NCBI RefSeq assembly: GCF_008329605.1
Contig: NZ_NPKO01000006.1
Coordinates: 427,898 to 491,897 of the forward strand
Length of the DNA: 64,000 nucleotides
Reading direction: 5' to 3'
Source of the DNA: Mycolicibacterium sp. P9-64
GTDB lineage: Bacteria; Actinomycetota; Actinomycetes; Mycobacteriales; Mycobacteriaceae
Below the pieces are notes generated by a model. It did not search any database, was not told the DNA's origin, and saw only the letters and a list, made by a program, of their open reading frames with translations. This document shows positions 43,071 through 51,550 of this stretch, piece after piece (within the stretch, counting starts at the first letter, position 1; each line of letters begins with the position of its first letter). The translations under genes were made by a program, and so were the position numbers.

Positions 43071-44513
43071 CTAAGCCGGGCCGGCGTGGTAAATGGACTT
43101 CAGGCACTGGTAGGCAGCCAGGCCCTCCGGGCCGAGTTCGTGACCGATGCCGCTTGACTTCACCCCGCCGAACGGGGCCTGCATGTCCATGACGTAGTTG
43201 TTGATGCCGATGGTGCCTGTGCGCACTGCGCGGGCGACGTCGGTCGCGCGCTCGTGGTCGGCCGACCAGACCGTGCCACCCAGCCCGAACTCGCTGTCGT
43301 TGGCGAGGTCGATGGCCTGACGGTCGGTGTCGTACGCGATGACGGCCAGGACCGGCCCGAAGATCTCCTCCTGCGCGATGCGGGAGGAGTTGTCCACGTC
43401 GGCGAACACGGTTGGCGAGACGTACCAGCCGCGCGGTTGGTCGGCAGGAACGGACCCGCCGGCAACGACCTTGGCTCCTTCGGCCTTGCCAATCTCGATG
43501 TAGTCGAGCACGCGCTCCCGCTGCCGAGCGCTGACCAGGGGTCCTATGTCGGTGGACTTCTGCAACGGATCGCCGACGTTGAGCCCGTCGGCCAGCGCGG
43601 CCACGGCGGCGACTACCTCGGCGTAGCGCGACCGCGGCGCCAGAATCCGGGAGCTCAGATGGCAGGTCTGTCCGTTGTTGACGAACGACGCCGTGCGCAG
43701 ACCCTTCATGGTCGCGTCGAGGTCGGCGTCGTCGAGAATGATTGCCGCCGACTTTCCGCCGAGCTCGAGAGTGACCGGACGAATCAGTCGCCCGCACATC
43801 TCGCCGATGACCCTGCCCGCCGCCGTCGAACCCGTGAATGCCACCTTGTCGATGCCGGGATGCTGGACCAGGTGCGCGCCGGCGACGGCGCCGCCCGCGA
43901 CGATGTTGAGGACTCCTGGCGGCAAGCCGGCGTCGTGGGCCGCTTCGCCGAAGATCAAGGCGTCCAAAGCGGTTTCGGGCGGAGCCTTGAGCACCATGGT
44001 GCAACCGGCCGCGAGCGCGGGGGCGATCTTCATCGCAGCGAGCGCCTGCGGGTAGTTCCACGGCGTGATCGCTCCGACGACGCCTACGGGTTCCCGCCGC
44101 ACGATGGTGTGACCGACCATGGCGGGCCGGATCTCCTCGTCGGAGGCGTCTCGAATCAGGCCCGCGTAGTAGTGCAGGAGCGCTGCCGGGAACATCCCGT
44201 TTGCGCCGCGCGACAAGCGGATTGGCATGCCGTTCTCGCGCGTGCACAGCTCGTTGGTCTCCGCGGCGCGGGCCAGCAGTGCGTCGGCGAACCGGACCAG
44301 TACATCGGCGCGTTCCGCTGACGGCGTCGCCGACCACCCGGGAAGGGCGCGCCGAGCGGCGGTCACCGCGTCGTCGATCTCGGATTCCGTTGCGGCTGAG
44401 CCATTGCCGAGTGGTTCACCCGTGGCTGCTTCGATGACCGGCGCCACCTCGGCGGCTTTGCGGAAGCCGCCGTCGACGAACACCCTTGCGCCTGCGTCGA
44501 TCACGGTCGTCAT
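43071..44513 (-). CDS. Aldehyde dehydrogenase family protein
   Basis: A 480-residue NAD(P)-dependent aldehyde dehydrogenase. Asn153 is in TPWNYP, Glu250 in TLELGGKSA and the catalytic Cys284 in NNGQTCHLSS. FTGSTAAGR and EEIFGPVLAVI are also conserved. It oxidises an aldehyde to an acid. The ATG overlaps the stop of the CoA-transferase gene by 4 bases, so the two are co-translated, and the thiolase-like gene follows 33 bases later. The trio looks like a degradation module for an unknown acid or aldehyde. Confidence 0.9.
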   Translation of the reverse strand: MTTVIDAGARVFVDGGFRKAAEVAPVIEAATGEPLGNGSAATESEIDDAVTAARRALPGWSATPSAERADVLVRFADALLARAAETNELCTRENGMPIRLSRGANGMFPAALLHYYAGLIRDASDEEIRPAMVGHTIVRREPVGVVGAITPWNYPQALAAMKIAPALAAGCTMVLKAPPETALDALIFGEAAHDAGLPPGVLNIVAGGAVAGAHLVQHPGIDKVAFTGSTAAGRVIGEMCGRLIRPVTLELGGKSAAIILDDADLDATMKGLRTASFVNNGQTCHLSSRILAPRSRYAEVVAAVAALADGLNVGDPLQKSTDIGPLVSARQRERVLDYIEIGKAEGAKVVAGGSVPADQPRGWYVSPTVFADVDNSSRIAQEEIFGPVLAVIAYDTDRQAIDLANDSEFGLGGTVWSADHERATDVARAVRTGTIGINNYVMDMQAPFGGVKSSGIGHELGPEGLAAYQCLKSIYHAGPA

Positions 44514-46885
44514 GTCGAGCTCCTGGGTTCCTCGTCGGGCTTGGTCCAGCTGAACAGCACGCTCTCGGCGATCAAGCGTTCGGTCTCGTCGTCGTCCAGA
44601 CCAAGCCGCGTCCGAGCGATCTCCCTGGTGTGCTCGCCGGGCATCGGCGCCGGCCGCATCGTGGGATCGGCGATGTGCCGGAAGGGCGCGCAATGTGTCT
44701 CGGCGGTCAACGGCGCCTCGAGCAACGGGTGGACCATCTCGGTGTAGAGCCCGCGGTGGGTCACCTGAGGATCGGCGAGGACGTCCACCGCACGGTACAT
44801 CGGCCCCGCGGGCACGCCCGCGTCCTGTAGCAACGCGACGACGTCGGTCTTGTCCCTGCCCGCCGTCCACGCCGACACGGCATCGACGAACTCGGTTGCA
44901 CCGTCCGGCAGCTCCGATGCTCCGACCACCTTGGCCACGGCAATCCGATCCTGTTCGGAGCGAACCGATACCACGCACCACTCGTCGTCGCCCGCACATG
45001 GGCACACGACGTGAATCGCATCGTCGTGGACGACGGTCAGGCCGGCCGCGTGGGCGGCCTCGGCCACGTACGTCGTGGCGAGTTGGTTGACGGCCGCCTC
45101 CGCCTGCGAGATGTGCACGTGAGCGCCGGCATCGTCGGTGAGCTGATTGATCAGCGCGGCCAGTGCGGCGACGGCGGTGATCCTGCCGACGACGTGGTCG
45201 GGGAACACCGTCGTGGCGTCGTAGAAGTTGGGATCGGCAGGATCGTCAGAGATCCAGAGCCTGCTGACGCCCGTCATCGCCCGGACCAGCGGTCCGTACC
45301 CCATGCGGCCGCTCCACGGCCCCGTCGCACCGTAGGCACTGCTCTCGGCCAGCACGATCCGCGGATTCAGCGTGCGCAGCTCATCGTAGGAGAAGCCAAG
45401 GCCAGCAAGGGTTCCCGGCTTGAAGTTCGCGAACACCGCGTCCGACTCCGAGACCAGGCGGCGGAAGATCGCCGCGCCCTCGGGATGGCGCAGGTCCAAG
45501 CCGAGACCGGATTCGTTGCGATGGGTCAACGCCCAGGATCGGCTCAGCAGCTGTCCTGGCAGGGTCTGCCGCAGTCCGTCGGGATATTCGGCGCTCTCGA
45601 CCTTGATCACCTCGGCCCCGAGATCGGCGAACAACCTGCCGAGCTCACCGCCTGCGACGATCACGCCCAGGTCGAGGATCCGCAGGCCCTCGAAGGGCCT
45701 TTCGGCGATCTGGCCGGTCGGGTTGGCGGACTCGGCTCGGGTCGCGACCCACGTGGGCTCGTCGGCGCCGACCGCGGGGCAGGCCCGCACGATGCCTGCG
45801 CGGACCCCGTCGACCACGAACGGCCCGGTCGGTACGGCCAGCGGCGTCCCGTCGGCAACGTCCGTCTCGGTGAGGGCGCCGACCGAGCGGAAGTGGTCCG
45901 AGGCCAGCGCCTCGGCGGGTCTGAGCACGGCGGCGATGGGGACGCCTCGCCGTTGCCCCTCGGCGACAAGCGATTCCATCGTCTGAGGGGCGACGAGGTC
46001 GGCGATGGCGGCGTTGAGCTCGTCCGCCGCGGCGTAGCGGGCCCCGATGACCTCGAACCGCGGATCGGAGAACGCCTCCGGCTCACCGAGCCAGGCCCAC
46101 ATGCCGTGCCACTGCCTCGGCGACAGCACGCAGATCCTGACGAAGCCGTCGACACAGGGGAACGTCGGATAGAGCTGTTGGTTGCGGGGCCTGCCACGCC
46201 ACAGTTCGTGGGACGCCTTCAGGCCGACGGCCGCCTGCCCCTCCGAGCCGAACGGTGGGTCCAGGCTCTGCAGGACGCCCTCGGAACGGGAGAAGTCGAT
46301 GTAGTCGCCCGTCCCGCAACGCAATCGGTGGTAGTGGGCGACGAGTGCCGCGAATGCCGCCTGGACCGCGGCCGTCGCCGATGCGATGCCGTACGGCGGC
46401 AGGACGGGCTGGCCCGTGGTCGGCCCCGACCTGGACAGCCCCGTCGACATCGCGTACAGCACGGCATCGGTGGCCTGCCACGACGCGTGCGGACCCGATG
46501 CGCCGAAGTCGGTCACCTGCAGCGCCACCAGCTGGGGGAAGCGATCGGCGAGCTCGGCACTCGAGGTACCGAATGCGTCGGTACCTCCTGGCACGCCGCC
46601 GTCGATCAGGATGTCGGCTCCGGCGACCAGTTCGATGAAGCGCTCGCGGTCATCGGCGTCGGCAGGATCGAGCACCGCGGCCCGCTTGTTGGCGTTGTTC
46701 AGCGTGAACGGAACGCTGGAGCCGGAGACGGTGGGCTTGGCGGCGCGGGCGGCAGCACCGCCTGGCGGCTCCACCTTCAGCACGTCCGCGCCGAGGTCGG
46801 CGAGCAGGCGGCCGACGCCGTCGGACTCGGGGCCGCCGACGTCGAGCACCCGCACCGACGCCAAAAGCTGACACCTGTCAAACAT
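44510..46885 (-). CDS. Double-domain CoA-transferase (family III/CaiB-type, Rv1866 type)
   Basis: A 791-residue fusion of two CaiB/formyl-CoA-transferase units, like Rv1866. Unit 1 spans about residues 5-375 (VRVLDVGGPESDGVGRLLAD; LLADLGADVLKVEPPGG). Unit 2 spans about 390-790 (LRILDLGVIVAGGELGRLFA; FADLGAEVIKVESAEYPDGL). The catalytic Asp of unit 2 is Asp563 in VFPDHVVG; the matching place in unit 1 reads PPYGIAS without Asp, so unit 1 may be structural. It would activate a carboxylate to its CoA ester by transfer. I chose the ATG at 46885. It heads the operon with the aldehyde dehydrogenase and thiolase-like genes. Confidence 0.85.
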   Translation of the reverse strand: MFDRCQLLASVRVLDVGGPESDGVGRLLADLGADVLKVEPPGGAAARAAKPTVSGSSVPFTLNNANKRAAVLDPADADDRERFIELVAGADILIDGGVPGGTDAFGTSSAELADRFPQLVALQVTDFGASGPHASWQATDAVLYAMSTGLSRSGPTTGQPVLPPYGIASATAAVQAAFAALVAHYHRLRCGTGDYIDFSRSEGVLQSLDPPFGSEGQAAVGLKASHELWRGRPRNQQLYPTFPCVDGFVRICVLSPRQWHGMWAWLGEPEAFSDPRFEVIGARYAAADELNAAIADLVAPQTMESLVAEGQRRGVPIAAVLRPAEALASDHFRSVGALTETDVADGTPLAVPTGPFVVDGVRAGIVRACPAVGADEPTWVATRAESANPTGQIAERPFEGLRILDLGVIVAGGELGRLFADLGAEVIKVESAEYPDGLRQTLPGQLLSRSWALTHRNESGLGLDLRHPEGAAIFRRLVSESDAVFANFKPGTLAGLGFSYDELRTLNPRIVLAESSAYGATGPWSGRMGYGPLVRAMTGVSRLWISDDPADPNFYDATTVFPDHVVGRITAVAALAALINQLTDDAGAHVHISQAEAAVNQLATTYVAEAAHAAGLTVVHDDAIHVVCPCAGDDEWCVVSVRSEQDRIAVAKVVGASELPDGATEFVDAVSAWTAGRDKTDVVALLQDAGVPAGPMYRAVDVLADPQVTHRGLYTEMVHPLLEAPLTAETHCAPFRHIADPTMRPAPMPGEHTREIARTRLGLDDDETERLIAESVLFSWTKPDEEPRSST

Positions 46886-46950
46886 GCGATTCAGTATCGT
46901 TGAGCGAGCATCGGCGCCGACTGGCGGGTCCAACGTAGACTTGGACTGTT

Positions 46951-47715
46951 ATGTCTGATCTCAGCGCCGTGGCAGCGCCACCCCACCCGCTGATCGGTCA
47001 GCTCTCCGCCTTGCATCACTTCCGCATCTACGTCGACATCGGTGTCGTCGTGGTGGTGCTGGCGCTGACGAACCTCATCGCCCACTTCACCACCCCGTGG
47101 GCCAACGTCGCAACGGTGCCCGCCGCAGCCGTCGGGCTGGTCCTGCTGGTCCGGTCGCGCGGTCTGGACTGGTCGGAGCTCGGGCTCGGGCGTGAGCACT
47201 GGAAGTCCGGAGTGGGTTACGCACTGGGTGCGGTCGCTCTGGTGGCCACGGTGATCGCCGTCGGCGCCATGCTCCCTTGGACGCGCCCGATGTTCATGAA
47301 CGACCACTACGCCACGATGTCCGGCGCGTTGATCGCGTCGATGGTCATCATTCCGCTGCAGACCGTGATCCCCGAGGAACTCGTCTTCAGGGGCGTCCTG
47401 CACGGCACGCTCAATCGCGCATGGGGCTTCCGCGGTGTCGCGGCGGCAGGGTCCCTGCTGTTCGGTTTCTGGCACATCGCCACGTCTCTCGGATTGACCA
47501 GCAGCAACGTTGGATTCACCAAGCTGTTCGGCCTCGGCATTGCCGGCGTGGTCGCGGGGGTGGTGATGGCCGTCATCGCGACGGGCGCGGCCGGCTTCGT
47601 CTTCACCTGGCTACGCAGGCGCAGCGGCAGCCTCATCGCGCCGATCGCCCTGCACTGGTCGCTGAACGGACTCGGGGCACTGGCCGCGGCCGTCGTCTGG
47701 CACCTCTCGACCTAG
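46951..47715 (+). CDS. CPBP-family intramembrane metalloprotease (Rv1863c type)
   Basis: A 254-residue membrane protein with about seven hydrophobic segments. The glutamic-protease/CAAX motifs are present: EELVFRGVL (EExxxR), FGFWHIA (FxxxH) and HWSLNGLGALAA. The family cleaves prenylated or other membrane substrates; the bacterial substrate is unknown. ATG at 46951. Convergent with the CGNR regulator gene 5 bases away. Confidence 0.85.
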   Translation: MSDLSAVAAPPHPLIGQLSALHHFRIYVDIGVVVVVLALTNLIAHFTTPWANVATVPAAAVGLVLLVRSRGLDWSELGLGREHWKSGVGYALGAVALVATVIAVGAMLPWTRPMFMNDHYATMSGALIASMVIIPLQTVIPEELVFRGVLHGTLNRAWGFRGVAAAGSLLFGFWHIATSLGLTSSNVGFTKLFGLGIAGVVAGVVMAVIATGAAGFVFTWLRRRSGSLIAPIALHWSLNGLGALAAAVVWHLST

Positions 47716-47720
47716 CGCGC

Positions 47721-48305
47721 TCAGCGGCTCCGCACTCTGGCGCGGAAGTCCCGATTCTTCAGCTTGTTGCCGCACGTCGCCATGTCACACCACGTGCCGC
47801 CGTGGTTGCGGGAACGGTCGTAGAAGACCCACTGGCAGTCGTCGTTCGCGCACGCCAACAGGTGCGCCCACGTCCCGTCGTGCTGCGCGTCGGACACGAT
47901 GAGCACGAGCGTCAACAGCCGCGCCCGCACCGAATCCCCGACCGGCTGCCATCGCACTGCCCCGTCATCGGCCACGGCCGCGCGTGCTACTTCGCCGTCG
48001 GTGAGCTCGTGCAACGGCGACATCAGCGCCGGGCTGGGGGCCCGGCCGTCGGTGTTCTGAAGCACCAACGCGCGCAATCCTTCTCGCACACCGATCAGCG
48101 TCCTGAGGTCGTGGTCGGTCGGCGTGCCACCGGGCGGGAGCAGTCCGTTCGACGTCATCCATGGGGCCGCGTTCTCCGCGGCTGCAAGCCGGTCGAGGCC
48201 GGACTCACGGTCGAGGGTGTTGATCAGGCTCTGGACGCGACGCAGGGGTTCGGGTGCCGGCTTCTTCTCTTCGTCGTCGAGCCACTTCTCCGGTATCGAT
48301 GGCAT
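47721..48305 (-). CDS. CGNR zinc-finger (ABATE-domain) transcriptional regulator
   Basis: A 194-residue regulator. An N-terminal ABATE ligand domain (RVQSLINTLDRESG to about residue 140) is followed by a zinc finger: LLACANDDCQWVFYDRSRN then TWCDMATCGNKLKNRDFR, giving the CxxxxC..CxxxxCGN ligand set. Such proteins act as DNA-binding repressors or activators. ATG at 48305. Two 29-bp repeats at 48326-48385 in the divergent promoter are the probable operators, controlling it and the gene at 48403. Confidence 0.85.
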   Translation of the reverse strand: MPSIPEKWLDDEEKKPAPEPLRRVQSLINTLDRESGLDRLAAAENAAPWMTSNGLLPPGGTPTDHDLRTLIGVREGLRALVLQNTDGRAPSPALMSPLHELTDGEVARAAVADDGAVRWQPVGDSVRARLLTLVLIVSDAQHDGTWAHLLACANDDCQWVFYDRSRNHGGTWCDMATCGNKLKNRDFRARVRSR

Positions 48306-48325
48306 GCAGCCAGTCTAGACCAGTC

Positions 48326-48385
48326 GTGACCGGTATTAAACGTTGACTAGTCACTGGTGACCGGCGTAACGTTTTTACCAGTCAC
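48326..48385. promoter_or_regulatory. Tandem 29-bp operator-like repeats
   Basis: Two adjacent 29-base units (48326-48354 and 48357-48385) each begin GTGACCGG and end ACTAGTCAC or ACCAGTCAC, so each unit is itself an inverted repeat (GTGAC/GTCAC) with a TTAAACGTT or TAACGTT core. They fill the divergent promoter between the CGNR regulator gene and the gene at 48403. Confidence 0.6.
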
Positions 48386-48402
48386 GAGAAGGAGTGGTTG
48401 AA

Positions 48403-48882
48403 ATGGGTTCACGGCAGCAGGATTGGCTCGAGATCCTCGCGGCGCTGCCTACCGTGGGGCGAGCAGAGCGACGGGTAGTCACGTGGTCGGCCACGTTGCG
48501 CGCTCGGTTGTGGGCAGGCCGCTACGACCGACAGATCGAGGACGGCACCAGCCCGACACCAGGCAGTCCGTTGGCGGTGCACCGCGCTCGGTTGGTCACG
48601 CCAAGCGAGCGCAACGATCTGGCGCGTGCACTGCAACTCGCCATGCACGACTCCGTGACCTCGAGCCACTTGAACGCACGCGTGCCGACTCACGCCGTGG
48701 CCGTGCAGGACTGCGCCGAGCTCATCGCCGCCGTATGCGATCGCCTGATCGACCCGCTCCCGGTCCGCGTCCGCGGCATGGCCCGGCTTCGGATCCTGCT
48801 GGCCGACGGGCGCGGCCCGATGTACCGGTATGGCCGCGGCACGCTCAATGCCGCGCTGCGCGGTGTGCTTGCAGCGCTGTGA
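48403..48882 (+). CDS. Conserved protein of unknown function, divergent from the CGNR regulator
   Basis: A 159-residue protein that I do not recognise. It is rich in Arg and Ala with amphipathic helices (QQDWLEILAALPTVGRAERR; SERNDLARALQLAMHD; CAELIAAVCDRLIDPL) and has no membrane segment. ATG at 48403 is supported by AAGGAG eight bases upstream. Divergent orientation and the tandem repeats in the shared promoter suggest it is the main target of the CGNR regulator. No function is proposed. Confidence 0.7.
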   Translation: MGSRQQDWLEILAALPTVGRAERRVVTWSATLRARLWAGRYDRQIEDGTSPTPGSPLAVHRARLVTPSERNDLARALQLAMHDSVTSSHLNARVPTHAVAVQDCAELIAAVCDRLIDPLPVRVRGMARLRILLADGRGPMYRYGRGTLNAALRGVLAAL

Positions 48883-48891
48883 CCTCGGCGA

Positions 48892-49203
48892 TTACCTCGA
48901 CTTGGAGCTGCGCCGCACCAAACCGACGATCCAGAGCAGGATCACCGCGCCGATGAGCGACGTGAAGAACGTGAACCACTTGCGTCCAGCGATGACGTCG
49001 ACGCCCAGCTTCTCGAGCAGGAAGCCGCCGATGAAACCGCCGATGATGCCGACGACGATGTTGAGCAGGATGCCCTGCCCGTCACCCTTGACGATCTTGC
49101 CTGCGAGCCAGCCGGCGATCCCGCCGATGACGATGTAGGCGAACCAGCCCACCGCGGTTGGCGGAGCGAAGGCCAGATAGTCGGTTGCCGCAATCATTTC
49201 CAT
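48892..49203 (-). CDS. GlsB/YeaQ/YmgE-family small membrane protein (Rv1861 type)
   Basis: A 103-residue transglycosylase-associated (GlsB/YeaQ/YmgE) membrane protein, matching Rv1861 in size. Three hydrophobic segments with glycine-rich helices are seen (IVIGGIAGWLAGKIVKGDGQ; LLNIVVGIIGGFIGGFLLE; SLIGAVILLWIVGLVRR). The family is linked to envelope stress but not mechanistically defined. ATG at 49203. It lies downstream of apa on the same strand with about 120 bases between. Confidence 0.9.
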   Translation of the reverse strand: MEMIAATDYLAFAPPTAVGWFAYIVIGGIAGWLAGKIVKGDGQGILLNIVVGIIGGFIGGFLLEKLGVDVIAGRKWFTFFTSLIGAVILLWIVGLVRRSSKSR

Positions 49204-49325
49204 GACGAACCCCTGCCTGTCGCCGGCTGATCCAACGCAGCCGCTGAATCACCATCCGGTCTACCTGCAGACGGTAACGATTCGGCAGCCGAAACACCCA
49301 CGATCGTCTTAATACCCGCCCGAGA

Positions 49326-50252
49326 TCAGCCCCCGGGCATCATCTCCGGTGGCGCGTTGGTCACCGGCACCGGCACGCCGACGCCTGGCCGTGGTGCTGG
49401 CGCGTTGGGATCCGGCGGCGGTGCGTTCGGGTCCGGTGGCGGCGGCTCGGGCGGCGGTGGAGGTGTGAACGGCCGGATCGACTGGGCCAGCGTGGTGGCA
49501 GCGCCCTTGTCGACCGGGTTGGTGGCCGATCCGAGCCACACCACGAACCAGCGCTCGGGTGCGCGCTGCCCGCGGGGTGCACCTGGGGGCGTCGTCGAAC
49601 CGACGACGCCTGCCCAGATCTGGCCGTTGGGCTTGGTGGTATCGGTGAACTTCACCTCGTAGTACGACGCGGCACCGGGCATGCCCGCGGCATCGAGGGG
49701 AACCGTCTCCTGCCCGACGCGGGTTCCCGCGAACGGCATGAAGAACTCGCCCATGTCGGAGGCCAGCCGGGTGGCCGCCTTGGTGTTGTCGTTCTCAGCG
49801 CCTGCGAACAGCTTGAGGTCCAGCCGACCGAGCAGAACGCTGGTATCGCTGGGTGCTTGTTCGCTGCCTGCTGCCGGGATCTTCGTCAACAGCGCCTGGC
49901 CGTACGACAGCTGGGTGGCGTCCGAGACCTTCCAGCCGGCGGGCACGAGGTAGCTGAAGCCACCCGCTGCATTGTCGACGCGGCCGGGCTCCGGTGGCGG
50001 AGGCGCGGGTGCAGCGGGGTCCGGTGGCGGCGCGTTCGGATCGAGCGGCGGCGGCGGAGGCGCATTGGGATCGGCCGGCGGCGGCGGGAACGGAGGCGCG
50101 GGCGCCGGCGGGGCTGGCGGCGGCGGTACCGGATCCGCGATCGCCGGGACGCCGGGCAGAACGAGGGTGACTGCGGTCGCGGCCGTTACCGTCGCGACCG
50201 CCAACTTCCTCGCCGTGCTCCAGCTGTGTCGGGGGGAGTCCGGCTTTTGCAT
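49326..50252 (-). CDS. apa: Alanine/proline-rich secreted antigen (Apa / fibronectin attachment protein)
   Basis: A 308-residue secreted glycoprotein-type antigen. A signal peptide (KLAVATVTAATAVTLVLPGV, cleaved after PAIADP) is followed by a Pro/Ala/Asp low-complexity segment with repeated DPNAPPPP units. A central fibronectin-attachment domain (GGFSYLVPAGWKVSD; SYGQALLTKIP; RWFVVWLGSATNPVDK) and a second PPDPNAP tail complete it. Apa is O-mannosylated in M. tuberculosis and lies next to the mod genes there too. The start ATG lacks a ribosome site and falls 7 bases after a -10 hexamer, so the message is probably leaderless. Confidence 0.92.
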   Translation of the reverse strand: MQKPDSPRHSWSTARKLAVATVTAATAVTLVLPGVPAIADPVPPPPAPPAPAPPFPPPPADPNAPPPPPLDPNAPPPDPAAPAPPPPEPGRVDNAAGGFSYLVPAGWKVSDATQLSYGQALLTKIPAAGSEQAPSDTSVLLGRLDLKLFAGAENDNTKAATRLASDMGEFFMPFAGTRVGQETVPLDAAGMPGAASYYEVKFTDTTKPNGQIWAGVVGSTTPPGAPRGQRAPERWFVVWLGSATNPVDKGAATTLAQSIRPFTPPPPPEPPPPDPNAPPPDPNAPAPRPGVGVPVPVTNAPPEMMPGG

Positions 50253-50258
50253 GGGAAG

Positions 50259-50286
50259 AAAATACCGTGTTACCGCCGTGACGCAA
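50259..50286 (-). promoter_or_regulatory. Sigma-A-like promoter of apa
   Basis: On the minus strand TTGCGT (complement of 50281-50286) and TATTTT (complement of 50259-50264) are spaced by 16 bases. The -10 ends six bases before the apa ATG. CGGTA-ACA-CGGTA, a direct repeat, overlaps the spacer and -10 box. Confidence 0.5.
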
Positions 50287-50461
50287 GTGTGAGTTGCTCT
50301 TAGAGTGTCTGGCTTGGAAATTGCTGTGCGACGAAAAGGGCGTGCCAACGGTATTCGAGCTTGATTGCTGGCATGACGAGGCCCCGGGCGTTCTCTGTGC
50401 GCTGAACCGCACTCGGGTCCGGGGTGTCTCGGTGGCTTGATCGGGATGACCGGCGGGACCG

Positions 50462-51544
50462 TTACGGCCCGGGGTGAACGGTGATCTCCTGAGACTTCAC
50501 CGCGAAGTACACCCGCTCGCCCGGTGCCAGCCTCAATTCGGTTGCGGACTCTACCGTGATGTCGGCCGCCAGCCCCGGGGCGCCGTCGGGTTGCTCGTCG
50601 GCGCGCACGCGGATCGCCGGTCCCCTGGTGTCCAACTCGGCCACCACCACCTCGATGGTGTTGCGCGGGCTGCCGTGCGGTTTGTCGCGATGGACCGCCA
50701 CGGCTGACGGCGCGAAGATCGCCACCGCGGTGTCGCCGACGCCGACGTCGTCGCCGACGATGCCGTGCCACGTCGTCCCCCAGCTGGTCGCCAGGCTTCC
50801 GTCTGGCCCGATCCGGCCAGCCACCAGGTTCACCCCCGCGAAGCGCGCGCCGAAGAAGCTGCGCGGTGTCGCCAGCACCTGCGCGGACGTGCCCGACTCG
50901 ACCACCCGGCCCTCCTCGAGCACCACGACGCGGTCGGCAAGAGTGACGACGTCGAGCAGATCGTGGGTCACCAGCACCGCAGCGCGCCCGTCGCGTGCCA
51001 GCACCCTGCGCAATACCTTGCGGATGGCGGAGGCCACGGCCACGTCGAGCCCCGTCAGCGGTTCGTCGAGCAGCAGCACGTCGGGATCGGCGGCCATGGC
51101 ACGCGCGAGGGCGACGCGTTGCGCCTGCCCGCCGGAGAGCTGACGCGGCATCTTCCCGGCTAGGTCGCCGGCATCCACCTCGTCGAGCCACCCTTGCGCA
51201 GAAGCGCGGGATTCCTTGCGTCCGAGGTGCTTTCCACTGCGCGGGCCGAACGCGACGTTGGTGGCGACGTCGAGGTGCGGGAACAGCAGCGGATTCTGCA
51301 GTAGCAGGCCGACGCGCCTGGCGTGGGTGGCCACCTTCACTCCGGTGGCCGTATCGGTCAGCACGCGATCGAAGACGCGCACGCTGCCCGCGTCGGGTTG
51401 CACCAGACCCGCGAGCACGTGCAGCAGCGTCGACTTCCCCGCCCCGTTGGGGCCGAGCACGGCCAACACCTCGCCGGCAGCGACGCCGAACTCGACGTCG
51501 AGCCGACGGGCCTCGACCACCGCTCGCACTTGCACACCGGTCAC
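50462..51544 (-). CDS. modC: Molybdate ABC transporter ATP-binding protein
   Basis: A 360-residue ABC ATPase energising molybdate import. Walker A GPNGAGKST, Q-loop LLLQNPLLFPHL, signature LSGGQAQRVALARAM, Walker B VLLLDEPLTGLD and H-loop LVTHDL. After about residue 235 a C-terminal MOP-like oxyanion domain (NTIEVVVAELDTRGPAIRVR) typical of ModC follows. GTG at 51544 is 6 bases beyond the modB stop. Third gene of a modA-modB-modC operon. Confidence 0.93.
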   Translation of the reverse strand: MTGVQVRAVVEARRLDVEFGVAAGEVLAVLGPNGAGKSTLLHVLAGLVQPDAGSVRVFDRVLTDTATGVKVATHARRVGLLLQNPLLFPHLDVATNVAFGPRSGKHLGRKESRASAQGWLDEVDAGDLAGKMPRQLSGGQAQRVALARAMAADPDVLLLDEPLTGLDVAVASAIRKVLRRVLARDGRAAVLVTHDLLDVVTLADRVVVLEEGRVVESGTSAQVLATPRSFFGARFAGVNLVAGRIGPDGSLATSWGTTWHGIVGDDVGVGDTAVAIFAPSAVAVHRDKPHGSPRNTIEVVVAELDTRGPAIRVRADEQPDGAPGLAADITVESATELRLAPGERVYFAVKSQEITVHPGP

Positions 51545-51550
51545 GACGCG

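Noticed and set aside
49360..50160. Repetitive GC-rich tract that could be read as a DNA repeat array
   Set aside because: It encodes the proline/alanine low-complexity segments of Apa; the repetition comes from the protein.
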